This document shows, in pieces, positions 17,725 to 25,161 of a stretch of 64,000 nucleotides of DNA (positions are counted from its first letter, which is position 1; the number at the start of each line of letters is the position of its first letter). The stretch is from Bradyrhizobium manausense. GTDB lineage: Bacteria; Pseudomonadota; Alphaproteobacteria; Rhizobiales; Xanthobacteraceae. The position numbers and the translations under genes are program-made. The DNA lies in contig NZ_JAFCKB010000007.1 of NCBI RefSeq assembly GCF_018130615.1, positions 186,001 through 250,000 of the forward strand, given 5' to 3'. The notes under the pieces were generated by a model. That model did no database searches, was not told the origin of the DNA, and worked only from the letters and a program-made list of their open reading frames with translations.

Positions 17725-18162
17725 TCATCGACAGCGCGGATAGATCGCGGCGAGATCGCGGCCCTTCAGCAGGAGCAACCGTGAGGTGAGGCCGCCGCGG
17801 CGGCTGATCCAGTCGCGGACCGCGCCCGGATAGGCCTCGAGCACGGCTTCGGATGCTTCCGGCTCGGCATAGAACCGACCACGTCGATCGACCGAACGTG
17901 CGGCGTGAAAGCCGAGCACCGCGCGCTTCGTGACGCAAATCCGCTCGCCTGGCACGATGCTGAGCACCAGCGTGCAGGCCGACAAGCACGGGCCGTCGAT
18001 CACCACGCGCTGGCCGCTCGCGCGCACCTTCTCGAACAGATCAAGGAACGGTCCGACCTGCCCGCCAGGGGACTGGATGATCCGGATCTCGGCCGCGGCA
18101 GGTGCGGAAGCGAGCAGGGCGGCAGCGAGTGCAACGGCTTTGGGGACAGTGACGCGTCGCAT
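17725..18162 (-). CDS. Secreted ClpP/crotonase-like protein (COG3904 type)
   Basis: A 145-residue protein with a Sec signal peptide ending about residue 24 (LLASAPAAAE). The remainder resembles the periplasmic ClpP-like group: an RIIQSPGGQVG strand, then GPCLSACTLVLSIVPGERICVT, in which a serine sits in a small-residue turn, then VLGFHAA. In ClpP-fold proteins the Ser and His at these places are catalytic, but here activity is only suggested. GGAG lies 6 nt before the ATG. Function unknown. Confidence 0.65.
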   Translation of the reverse strand: MRRVTVPKAVALAAALLASAPAAAEIRIIQSPGGQVGPFLDLFEKVRASGQRVVIDGPCLSACTLVLSIVPGERICVTKRAVLGFHAARSVDRRGRFYAEPEASEAVLEAYPGAVRDWISRRGGLTSRLLLLKGRDLAAIYPRCR

Positions 18163-18186
18163 GAAGCACTCCACGAATTCAGTGCC

Positions 18187-18297
18187 GTAGGGTGGGTTAG
18201 CCGAAGGCGTAACCCACCATCTTTCGCGCCGCGCGAGAAGAGGTGGGTTACGCGCAGCGGCCGCGCTTCGCGCAGCCGCAGTGCTAACCCACCCTAC
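18187..18297. repeat. Nested palindromic repeat with four GGTGGGTTA boxes
   Basis: Outer arms GTAGGGTGGGTTAGC (18187-18201) and its exact complement (18283-18297) enclose inner arms GCGTAACCCACC (18207-18218) and GGTGGGTTACGC (18242-18253). The four GGTGGGTTA boxes alternate in orientation, so the element can fold as two successive hairpins or as one long one. It lies between a secreted protein gene and the SDR gene. Confidence 0.75.
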
Positions 18298-18303
18298 AAG
18301 GTT

Positions 18304-19092
18304 CTACCCGTTCCGCCGTTCGCCGCGCAAGGTCGGCAGGCCGATGCCTGCCGCATCGAAGCCGCCATCGACGGCCAAAATTTGGCCGGTGATATAACTC
18401 GCGCTTCCGGAGCACAGGAAGAAGATCGCTTCCGCGAGTTCCTCCTCCAGGCCGTAGCGGTTGAGCGGGATGGCGTCGTGATAGTCGGCGCGGATCTCCT
18501 TGGTGTGCACCTGCTTCGCCATCGCGGTGTCGACCGGCCCCGGCGCGACCGCATTGACGCGGATGTTGAGCGAGGCGAGCTCGACCGCGAGCTGCTTGGT
18601 GAGATGTGCGAGCCCGGCCTTGCTGGTGCCGTAGGCCGAGCGCAGCGTCGAGGCGCGCACGGCCGAGATCGAGGTGATGTTGACGATGGCGCCGCCATCG
18701 CTGTCGCGCATCAACGGCACTGCCGCCCTGGTGCAGAGGAACGGGCCCGTGAGGTTGACCTCGAGCACGCGGCGCCAGTCGGTCTCCGGCGTCTCCATCA
18801 GCGGAGCGAATACCGCAATGCCCGCGTTGTTGACCAGCGCATCGAGCCGGCCGAAACGTTGCTCGACCGTCTTCATCGCGGCACCGACCGCGGCGCCGTC
18901 CGAGACGTCGCAGACGAGCGCCTGCGTGTCGTCGCTCTTGCCGATGTCGGCGACGGCCTCGGCGAGCAGCTCGCCCTCGATATCGAGCAGCCCGACGCGC
19001 CAGCCTTCCGCGAGAAACTTCTTCGCGGTCGCAAGTCCGATGCCGCGCGCGGCACCGGTGACGAGGGCGACTTTCTGCGGGGAGGCTGGCAT
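18304..19092 (-). CDS. Short-chain dehydrogenase/reductase
   Basis: A 262-residue classical SDR. The cofactor motif TGAARGIG is at residues 12-19, NNAG appears in the middle of the fold, and the active-site Tyr and Lys are at 154 and 158 (YGTSK), preceded by the catalytic Ser in NITSIS. The C-terminal SGSASYITGQILAVDGGF block is standard. It should catalyse an NAD(P)-linked oxidoreduction of an unknown alcohol or ketone in the cytoplasm. I placed the start at MPASPQKV because the upstream extension lacks conservation. Confidence 0.88.
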   Translation of the reverse strand: MPASPQKVALVTGAARGIGLATAKKFLAEGWRVGLLDIEGELLAEAVADIGKSDDTQALVCDVSDGAAVGAAMKTVEQRFGRLDALVNNAGIAVFAPLMETPETDWRRVLEVNLTGPFLCTRAAVPLMRDSDGGAIVNITSISAVRASTLRSAYGTSKAGLAHLTKQLAVELASLNIRVNAVAPGPVDTAMAKQVHTKEIRADYHDAIPLNRYGLEEELAEAIFFLCSGSASYITGQILAVDGGFDAAGIGLPTLRGERRNG

Positions 19093-19218
19093 GGGCTGGT
19101 TTGTCCTGTGTCGAAACGAGGTGGGCGTGTAGGTACCCACTCCTTTTACTGCGCTTTAGTCCTAGCGAGGAAGAGGGCAGACGATGAGTGAATACAGCCG
19201 GCAGACTGGTCAGATCCG

Positions 19219-19228
19219 CCCCCCCCCC
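19219..19228. repeat. Run of ten cytosines
   Basis: A C10 homopolymer lies between the SDR and PAS-chemoreceptor genes. Such tracts can slip during replication and are also prone to sequencing error. It is not inside a gene I can support. Confidence 0.9.
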
Positions 19229-19280
19229 GAGGTGACCGCTTCTTGGCGGCCCTCGAAGGATGACGGTGATAGAGTGGAAG

Positions 19281-20108
19281 CTAAGACAGTTCCGCCGACG
19301 CGCGCTGCATGTTCGCGGACATGTCCGAGGTCACGATGCTCTGCTCCTCGACCGCGGCGGCGGTGGAGGCGATGAACTCGTTGACACCGGCGATTGCGAC
19401 CTTGATGGCGGTCAGCGAGCTCGCGACGTCGCCGGAGATGGTGTTCAGCGCGTCGATTTCCGACGTGATCGTATCGGTCGCCTGCTTGGCCTGACCGGCG
19501 AGGTTCTTCACCTCGGACGCTACCACCGCAAAGCCGCGGCCGGCTTCGCCGGCGCGCGCCAATTCGATCGTGGCGTTGAGCGCGAGCAGGTTGATCTGGC
19601 TGGTAATGCCGGCGATCATCTCGACGATGCCGGTCATGGCCTGCGCGGCTGCGTTCAGCTTCTGGGCCTGGAGGTCGGCGGCGTCGACCCGCGTGGTCGC
19701 GGTCTTGGAGTTCTCGCGCGACTTCGCCATGGTCTCGGAGATCTCGCGGATCGAGGCGCTCATCTGCTCGCTGCCGGCGGCGACCGCCTCGATCAGCCCG
19801 CGGGCATTGTCGGCCTTCTTGCGGCCGCCTTTGGCGATCCGCTTGAACTCGGCCGCCTCGAACTCGCCGCGGTTCAGACTGGCCCAGAAATCGCGATAGC
19901 GCGCGCTCTCGCGCTCGGCCGGGCTGACGAAGATGCTGTGGTGCTTACCCTTGATCTCCGCGAGCGAGTAGCCGCTCATCTTCAGGAGATTTTCGTTGGC
20001 ATCGAGAATGGTGCCGTCGAGGCCGAACTCGATCATGGCCTGCGAGCGGTCGAGCGCTTCGACCTCGGCGACCGCGTGCCTGACCTTCTTGCTTTGAAAA
20101 TTGAACAC
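19281..20108 (-). CDS. Compact soluble PAS-chemoreceptor, apparently shortened
   Basis: A 275-residue protein with a PAS domain at about residues 8-100 ([20 protein letters not shown] and [15 protein letters not shown]). It is joined directly to a methyl-accepting signalling hairpin ([20 protein letters not shown]). It has no transmembrane helix and no HAMP. In family members the PAS motif RIAKGGR continues into a conserved W-x-QASYNP segment; here it jumps straight to [13 protein letters not shown], so the PAS core lacks its last strands. The start is a GTG with GGGG 5 nt upstream. It is probably a cytoplasmic energy or redox receptor or a remnant of one. Confidence 0.7.
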   Translation of the reverse strand: MFNFQSKKVRHAVAEVEALDRSQAMIEFGLDGTILDANENLLKMSGYSLAEIKGKHHSIFVSPAERESARYRDFWASLNRGEFEAAEFKRIAKGGRKKADNARGLIEAVAAGSEQMSASIREISETMAKSRENSKTATTRVDAADLQAQKLNAAAQAMTGIVEMIAGITSQINLLALNATIELARAGEAGRGFAVVASEVKNLAGQAKQATDTITSEIDALNTISGDVASSLTAIKVAIAGVNEFIASTAAAVEEQSIVTSDMSANMQRASAELS

Positions 20109-20482
20109 CTCAGCCCCGCAACGTTCCCAACGCGAATCGGCAGGATTGCCGTCCCGTTTGCCCTCAGCCGAAAAGTTGCATGAGCTGCTTGAGCAACTGC
20201 AAATTCTTGCAGGAACCGGAATCGGCGCCGTAATTGAACGTGCTCCGGCCATGTCCTTCGGGGCGCACACGTTCCCGATTCTTATGCACGGTAGGATTCA
20301 TAAGTAGGGTCGTATTTGTACGGGGGCTCATTTGCGCGGCGCGTTGACGCAGCGCGCTCCAACAGTCGCGCCGGCCCCAGGCAATGACCTCCGAAATAAT
20401 TTTCCCGGCCGTGTCGGCCTTGTAGAAGGCCGTTCGTCTTAGAAGTGAGCGCGGGTCGGACGGCTCGCTCGTGAGGAACCGC
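20109..20482. other. 374-nt stretch without a supported gene
   Basis: It lies between the divergent PAS-chemoreceptor and YCII genes and must hold both promoters. One perfect hairpin, CGGCCTT / AAGGCCG with a GTAG loop, is at 20415-20432. A minus-strand frame at 20164-20493 has no recognisable domain. Confidence 0.6.
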
Positions 20483-20887
20483 ATGCGATTCATGATGCTG
20501 ATGATCCCGCTCGGCTACGAGACAGCGCCGGCGGACGTGCAACTCGATCCCGAACGGGTCGCCGCGATGATGCGCTACAACGAGGCGCTGAAGGATGCCG
20601 GCGTGCTGATCACGCTGGACGGCCTGCATCCGCCGTCGATGGGCGCCCGCGTCTCGTTTGCGACCGGCGTGCCCGTCGTGACCGACGGCCCCTTCGCGGA
20701 AGCCAAGGAAGTGCTGGGCGGTTACTGGATGATCGAGGTGGCCTCGCGCGACGAGGCGATTGCCTGGGCTAAGCAGTGCCCGGCCTCAGCCAATGAGATC
20801 ATCGAGATCCGTCAGGTGCAGGAGATGAGCGACTTTCCGCCCGACGTGCAGGCGGCTGCGGCCGGCCTCGACGACCTGAAAAACTAA
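20483..20887 (+). CDS. YCII-related protein with canonical DGPF motif
   Basis: A 134-residue protein with the signature VVTDGPFAEAKEVLGGYWMI, the canonical DGPF motif. GAGGAA ends 4 nt before the ATG at 20483; a GTG at 20471 contains this ribosome site and is less likely. It is followed after 20 nt by a second YCII-like gene. No sigma factor is next to it, but an ECF42 factor lies about 5 kb to the left and could control it. Function not established. Confidence 0.85.
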   Translation: MRFMMLMIPLGYETAPADVQLDPERVAAMMRYNEALKDAGVLITLDGLHPPSMGARVSFATGVPVVTDGPFAEAKEVLGGYWMIEVASRDEAIAWAKQCPASANEIIEIRQVQEMSDFPPDVQAAAAGLDDLKN

Positions 20888-20907
20888 TCGAGCAAGGGAG
20901 AAAACCG

Positions 20908-21270
20908 ATGAGCACCGATACCTATCTCGCCGTCTTCCTCGGCAGCAAGAGCGGCCCGAAATGGGCTGCGTGGAACGCGATGTCCGAGGCCGAGCGCAAG
21001 GCGAAGGAAATGGAGGGCATGGCGGCCTGGAAGGGCTGGGTCGAGAAGCACCAGGGCGCGATCCAGGCGATGGGCGGTCCGCTCGGCAAGACCAAGAGGG
21101 TCGACGGCAAGGGCGTCGCCGACATCGCCAACGAGATGGGCGCCTTCACCGTGGTCCGCGCCGCCTCGCATGAGGCCGCTGCCAAGATGTTCGAAAATCA
21201 CCCGCACTTCGCGATCTTCCCGGGCGAGCGCGTCGAGATCATGCCGGTGCTGCCGATCCCGGGCGGCTAG
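20908..21270 (+). CDS. YCII-like small protein
   Basis: A 120-residue protein with the alpha-beta layout of the YCII fold: a first strand TYLAVFLG, a helical middle rich in Lys and Glu (WVEKHQGAIQAMGGPLG), a GAFTVVRAASHEAAAKMF strand-helix and a C-terminal FPGERVEIMPVLPIPGG. It lacks the DGPF box. It starts 20 nt after the DGPF gene behind AGGGAG, so the two form a likely operon. Role unknown. Confidence 0.75.
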   Translation: MSTDTYLAVFLGSKSGPKWAAWNAMSEAERKAKEMEGMAAWKGWVEKHQGAIQAMGGPLGKTKRVDGKGVADIANEMGAFTVVRAASHEAAAKMFENHPHFAIFPGERVEIMPVLPIPGG

Positions 21271-21341
21271 GGCTCATCGGATCGTCGCAGACGTACAAGT
21301 CCGGGTTCACCAAAACCCGTTGCCGCTAGTGACCTTCACCA

Positions 21342-21374
21342 CCAGCTCATGTAAAGATCGTTCACATGAGCTGG
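21342..21374. promoter_or_regulatory. Palindromic operator over the TetR start codon
   Basis: Perfect 11-nt arms CCAGCTCATGT and ACATGAGCTGG are separated by 11 nt, and the TetR ATG (21366) lies inside the right arm. The core at 21349-21367 reads ATGTAAAGATCGTTCACAT, that is ATGTAAA-N5-TTCACAT. The same 7-5-7 architecture recurs at 22186-22204, pointing to binding by this TetR protein and autoregulation. Confidence 0.65.
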
Positions 21375-22118
21375 CGCAAGGAGCAGCGCCGCGCCGAGCG
21401 CGGCTATCACCACGGCAATCTGAAGGAAGCACTTCTGCAGGCCGCCCTCGGGCTGATCGCCGAGAAGGGCGCGGCCGGCTTCACCTTTGCCGATGCCGCG
21501 CGCATGGCGGGCGTCAGCGCGGCGGCGCCTTACCGGCATTTTCGCGACCGTGACGAGCTGTTGTCCTCGATCGCCCAGCGCGGTTTTGAGCAGTTTGAAT
21601 CGCGGCTGACCGCAGCCTGGGACGACGGGCGCCCGGACACCGTCACGGCGTTCGAGCGCGTCGGCCGGGCCTATCTCGCCTTTGCCCGCGAAGAGCCCGC
21701 TTTCTACAACGCGATGTTCGAATCCGGTCTGCCCGTCGATGCCAATGCGGCGCTCCAGGCCGCAAGCGAGCGCGCTTTCAACGTCATTCGCGCCGCCGCC
21801 GAGCGGCTTGCGGCGCTCGCCCCGCCCGGCACGCCGCGCCCGCCGGCGATGATGATGGCGCTGCATATCTGGTCGATGGCGCACGGCGTCGCCTCGTTGT
21901 TCTCGCGTGGGGACGCCGCGCGGCGAAAACTGCCGATGTCGCCGGATGAACTGCTGGAGGCCGAAGTGCTGATTTATCTGCGCGGCCTTGGCTTCCCGAC
22001 CGACCGCAGGCCGAAAGCGAAAAGCGCCGAGCCGCCGCCGGTGCCACCGGAGGCGGCCTCCGGTTCCGGCGTGCCGCCGGGCGGCGCTCCAGCTGGTCCT
22101 TGGGGCAAGCCGAAATAA
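21366..22118 (+). CDS. TetR family regulator with WHG-type C-terminal domain
   Basis: A 250-residue TetR-family repressor. The HTH is at about residues 12-60 (FTFADAARMAGVSAAAPYRHFRDRDELL), and the effector domain ends with HIWSMAHGVASLFSRG, resembling the WHG-type ligand domain. The last 45 residues are an unusual Pro/Gly-rich tail. The start has no strong ribosome site and sits in a palindrome, so repressor binding would block its own expression. A matching palindrome precedes the DUF2852 gene downstream, which is therefore its most likely target. Confidence 0.85.
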   Translation: MSWRKEQRRAERGYHHGNLKEALLQAALGLIAEKGAAGFTFADAARMAGVSAAAPYRHFRDRDELLSSIAQRGFEQFESRLTAAWDDGRPDTVTAFERVGRAYLAFAREEPAFYNAMFESGLPVDANAALQAASERAFNVIRAAAERLAALAPPGTPRPPAMMMALHIWSMAHGVASLFSRGDAARRKLPMSPDELLEAEVLIYLRGLGFPTDRRPKAKSAEPPPVPPEAASGSGVPPGGAPAGPWGKPK

Positions 22119-22158
22119 AATTGCGCAAATAATTCCGCGGGCGTGCCGGGCCGCCAGC

Positions 22159-22204
22159 TTGACAAAATCGCGGGATGGTCTAGCTATGTAAATGTTATTT
22201 ACAT
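22159..22204 (+). promoter_or_regulatory. Promoter and TetR operator for the DUF2852 gene
   Basis: A consensus -35 box TTGACA (22159-22164) is followed by the perfect palindrome ATGTAAATGTTATTTACAT (22186-22204), which would cover the -10 to +1 region, 35 nt before the gene. Its 7-5-7 layout matches the palindrome over the TetR start codon. Confidence 0.65.
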
Positions 22205-22238
22205 TCACAACGGCGCGATGCCGTGATGGAGAAGGGAA

Positions 22239-22733
22239 ATGGCCTACACCGCTGATGTCAATCGCTGGCGCGGCCCCTCGGACCAACAGCAATCGTACGA
22301 GCGGCCTCACATGCTCGATACACCCTGGCATCCTGGCTGGATTGCCGTGACCATCCTCGGCTTCATCATCTGGTGGCCGATCGGACTTGCCCTTCTCTTT
22401 TTCACACTCGGGAGCAGAAGAATGTCGTGCTGGAGCAACTCGGATCGCTGGCAGAACAAGATGGAGCGGATGCAGTACAAGATGGACCGCATGCGCGACC
22501 GCATGGAGCGCCGCGGCTTCGGCGGCTTTGGCTTCGGCCCGCCGACCTCCGGCAACCGCGCCTTCGACGAATATCGCAGCGAGACGTTGCGTCGGCTCGA
22601 GGAGGAGCAGGTCGAGTTCAAGAACTTCCTCGACCGTCTGCGTCACGCCAAGGACAAGGAAGAGTTCGACCAGTTCATGGCTCAGCACAAGACGCGTCCG
22701 ACCCCGCCGCCGACCGACCAGCAGCAGGGCTGA
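22239..22733 (+). CDS. DUF2852 family membrane protein
   Basis: A 164-residue protein with one or two membrane helices at about residues 32-58 (PGWIAVTILGFIIWWPIGLALLFF). A Met/Arg-rich coiled segment follows (KMERMQYKMDRMRDRMERR), then a Phe/Gly stretch and a charged helix ending in a Pro-rich tail. This is the DUF2852 arrangement common in Rhizobiales; function unknown. GGAG and AAGGGAA precede the ATG. It appears to be repressed by the TetR protein encoded upstream and is followed by a strong terminator. Confidence 0.85.
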   Translation: MAYTADVNRWRGPSDQQQSYERPHMLDTPWHPGWIAVTILGFIIWWPIGLALLFFTLGSRRMSCWSNSDRWQNKMERMQYKMDRMRDRMERRGFGGFGFGPPTSGNRAFDEYRSETLRRLEEEQVEFKNFLDRLRHAKDKEEFDQFMAQHKTRPTPPPTDQQQG

Positions 22734-22784
22734 TACCTCTCAAAGCCTTCAGGCGCATGCCCCCAAAGTCCTGATGGCCCCGAG

Positions 22785-22825
22785 CCGCCCGCCTGCGCAC
22801 CCCGCAGGCGGGCGGTTTGGTTTTT
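22785..22825 (+). terminator. Strong rho-independent terminator after the DUF2852 gene
   Basis: A 13-bp perfect stem, CCGCCCGCCTGCG with CGCAGGCGGGCGG, and a 5-nt loop, followed by TTTGGTTTTT. Confidence 0.9.
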
Positions 22826-22828
22826 CAC

Positions 22829-22985
22829 CTCGCCCCGATTGCGGAGAGAGGTCGAATTCGATCGCAGATCGAATTCGGGTGAGGGGGTACAGGTCCATCG
22901 TCGATCGAGCGTCTGGAGAGAGGCCCCCTCTCACCCCAACCGTCTCCCCGTAAGAACGGGGAGACGGAGACGATCGAGCGTCTGA
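22829..22985. repeat. Interspersed repeat with two hairpins
   Basis: This stretch holds a perfect 11-bp dyad CGAATTCGATC-GCA-GATCGAATTCG (22853-22877) and a 12-bp hairpin CCGTCTCCCCGT-AAGA-ACGGGGAGACGG (22940-22967). A CGATCGAGCGTCTG word appears twice. It resembles a mosaic repeat of the CTCACCCC type seen in rhizobial genomes. With the terminator it fills the 352-nt gap 22734-23085; no gene is seen there. Confidence 0.6.
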
Positions 22986-23085
22986 GGGGCTCCGCGGAGC
23001 CAGAACCTCGACTGCGCTACCCGACACTAAGACTTGCGTGTGCCGCTTCGGCCGACACACATCTCATGTCTGGGTCAAGCGCGTC

Positions 23086-23256
23086 ATGGACTTCACCACC
23101 CGCCTGCTGCTCGGCGTCACCGCCTTGGTGGTGCTGGGCTATATCAGCTTCGTCTATGGCAGCTGCGCGGGCGATCCCGACTGCCATTTGCGCGTCTGCG
23201 GCCGTCAGTTTTGCGGTGTCGTATCCAGCCATGCCCAAGATCGCCCGGCGCCATAG
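23086..23256 (+). CDS. Tiny cysteine-rich membrane protein
   Basis: A 56-residue frame with one helix (LLLGVTALVVLGYISFVYG) followed by a short tail with four closely spaced cysteines in CAGDPDCHLRVCGRQFCG. The pattern suggests a small inner-membrane protein with an oxidised or metal-binding tail. I do not recognise a family. It stands first in a row of three tiny same-strand frames. Confidence 0.5.
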   Translation: MDFTTRLLLGVTALVVLGYISFVYGSCAGDPDCHLRVCGRQFCGVVSSHAQDRPAP

Positions 23257-23322
23257 AACCTGTTTCCCGCGGGGCACGACCAACCCCTGACAACGCTGCC
23301 CAGCGCGCTAACAGGTCCCACC

Positions 23323-23580
23323 ATGACCAACGCCGAACGCAAGCAGATCGACCAGCGCATCGCGCTGCTGGAGCGCGTCAGCGCGCTGTTCGACCGGTTC
23401 GGCGGCTTTATTCCGATGGCGATCGCATTCCTCAATCGATGGCCGACCAAGGTTGAGCTCTATCCGCATTGGCAGGTCGGCGAATCCTGGAAGTTCTTTC
23501 TCGGCTGCTTTCTCTATTTTCTGGCCTCGCTTGCGCTCAGCCGCGCCATCATTTTTGCGAAAGCGGGCCTCGAGCCATGA
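23323..23580 (+). CDS. Small membrane protein
   Basis: An 85-residue frame. The N-terminal half is an amphipathic helix (ERKQIDQRIALLERVSALFD) and the C-terminal half has one clear transmembrane stretch (FFLGCFLYFLASLALSRAII). Unknown family. Its stop overlaps the next tiny frame (ATGA), which supports both being translated. Confidence 0.55.
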   Translation: MTNAERKQIDQRIALLERVSALFDRFGGFIPMAIAFLNRWPTKVELYPHWQVGESWKFFLGCFLYFLASLALSRAIIFAKAGLEP

Positions 23581-23753
23581 TCCTGCTCAGCGATATCGCG
23601 CTCTTCATCCTGCCCGCCCTCGTCGCGGCGGGTGGCTGGCTCTATGCGTTCGATTTGCGCAAGCGAACGCGGACAGGCAACGCGCGCGATGACCGCGCGC
23701 TTCAGCGCACTGTCGCGAGCTGCGCGCGCACCGACGTGAGGAAGTGCTCGTAA
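23577..23753 (+). CDS. Tiny membrane protein, coupled to the preceding frame
   Basis: A 58-residue frame starting in a 4-nt overlap. It has one helix (SDIALFILPALVAAGGWLYAF) and a basic tail (DLRKRTRTGNARDDR). Its last 52 nt overlap the end of the convergent desaturase gene, which is unusual; the true stop may matter little for function. No family recognised. Confidence 0.45.
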   Translation: MILLSDIALFILPALVAAGGWLYAFDLRKRTRTGNARDDRALQRTVASCARTDVRKCS

Positions 23754-24865
23754 GCGTGGTCGACGATCTCGTTGAGGGATCGCGTTCGCGCGAACATCGC
23801 CTTGGCTTCGGTGAGGAACTCGTCGCGGGTCGGAATCTTCGGCAGATGCAGATGCGTGAGCGCATCGACGCCATCATGCGCGCGATTGAGGATGTCGTGC
23901 AGCGTCGGCAGGTGCAGTTGGGCGGGATCGGCCCGGTGCAGGGCCGACGAGATCGCGTGCGCCAGAGCGTGCGCATCGAACCGCCCGGCAAGCTCGCGGG
24001 CGGCGCGATTGATGACGCGCGCGCCGAGCGGCTGCTCGTTGCGCAGCACCTGCTCCGGCGGCGCCTTCATGTTCCAGACGATGCCGAACCAGGACAGGAT
24101 CGTCAGGACGTAAAAGGTCACATCGATTTCCCACCGGCGAAAACCCTGCCGCACGCTGCTCTGGTAGGCGTGGTGATTGTTGTGCCAGCCTTCACCGAGC
24201 GTGAACAACGCCAGCAGCCAGTTGTTGCGGGAATCATCGCCCGTCACGTAGCGCTTGCGTCCATGCACATGGGCCAGCGAATTGATGCAGAAGGTGGCGT
24301 GATAGACCAGCACTGTGCTCCAGAGGAAGCCGACGACGAGGCCCGACCATCCCGCGACCAGGAAGCAGAGCCCTGCAAGCACGAAGGCTGGCAGAAGCTC
24401 CAGCCGATGCAGCCACATCAGCTCCGGATAGACTGCGAGATCGCCGACCTTCACGAGGTCGGTCGTGTCGTGCTCCCGATAAAAGATCCAGCCGAGATGG
24501 CTGTACAGGAAGCCGCGCTGACGCGGCGAATGCACGTCGTGTTCAGTATCGGAATGCAGATGATGATGTCGGTGCTTGGCCGCCCACCACAACACGCTTT
24601 TCTGTGCGGTGCTTTGCGCAATGAAGGCCAGGATGAACTGAAACACCCGGCTGGTCGCATAAGCCTTGTGGGAGAAATAGCGGTGATAGCCCGCCGTGAC
24701 CCCGAACATGCGCACGACATACAGCGAACCGCAGATCGCGACGGCTTGCCACGTGACGCCCGACCAGATCGCCGCAAAGCAGCCGAGATGGACCAGCAGG
24801 AACGGCACGGCGGAGGGGTACATGATGTCGTCGTGCTGGTCGTCGGCGGGCGCGTTGGGCGACAT
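23702..24865 (-). CDS. Acyl-CoA / fatty acid desaturase (delta-9 type)
   Basis: A 387-residue membrane di-iron desaturase. All three His boxes are present: HRYFSH (about residue 59), HRHHH (about 98) and HNNHH (about 226), with four membrane helices around them. It inserts a double bond into acyl chains at the inner membrane, using electrons from a ferredoxin or cytochrome. The C-terminal 100 residues are a helical extension. I chose the ATG at 24865 (MSPNAPADD); the upstream frame enters the intergenic region. Divergent from the serine acetyltransferase gene. Confidence 0.9.
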   Translation of the reverse strand: MSPNAPADDQHDDIMYPSAVPFLLVHLGCFAAIWSGVTWQAVAICGSLYVVRMFGVTAGYHRYFSHKAYATSRVFQFILAFIAQSTAQKSVLWWAAKHRHHHLHSDTEHDVHSPRQRGFLYSHLGWIFYREHDTTDLVKVGDLAVYPELMWLHRLELLPAFVLAGLCFLVAGWSGLVVGFLWSTVLVYHATFCINSLAHVHGRKRYVTGDDSRNNWLLALFTLGEGWHNNHHAYQSSVRQGFRRWEIDVTFYVLTILSWFGIVWNMKAPPEQVLRNEQPLGARVINRAARELAGRFDAHALAHAISSALHRADPAQLHLPTLHDILNRAHDGVDALTHLHLPKIPTRDEFLTEAKAMFARTRSLNEIVDHAYEHFLTSVRAQLATVR

Positions 24866-25161
24866 GTTCTTGGCGTAACCTCGGATGAGGGGATCAGGGA
24901 CTGGTGTGTCGGTAGCGCAGGAGGCCACCGGGTACGAAAAACCCGCGGATGGCGGACCACCGCGCGGGCTTGAGATGCTTTCGACATTCCCGGCCAACAC
25001 AGCGTCGGCCGAAAATCCGCCGGACTATAGGGTCGCGGGCCTCTGGCATGCAAGCTCGTAGCCTCACGGGGAGCTGCGGCATCATGCTCGGCTCGGCGGT
25101 GCCGCTGGCGCTGCTTTGCCCACGACCTATATTGGGAAGCATCAAAATACCGGAGGCGACG

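Noticed and set aside
20164-20493. 109-codon minus-strand frame upstream of the PAS-chemoreceptor
   Set aside because: No domain, no ribosome site, and it runs across the promoter region of two divergent genes.
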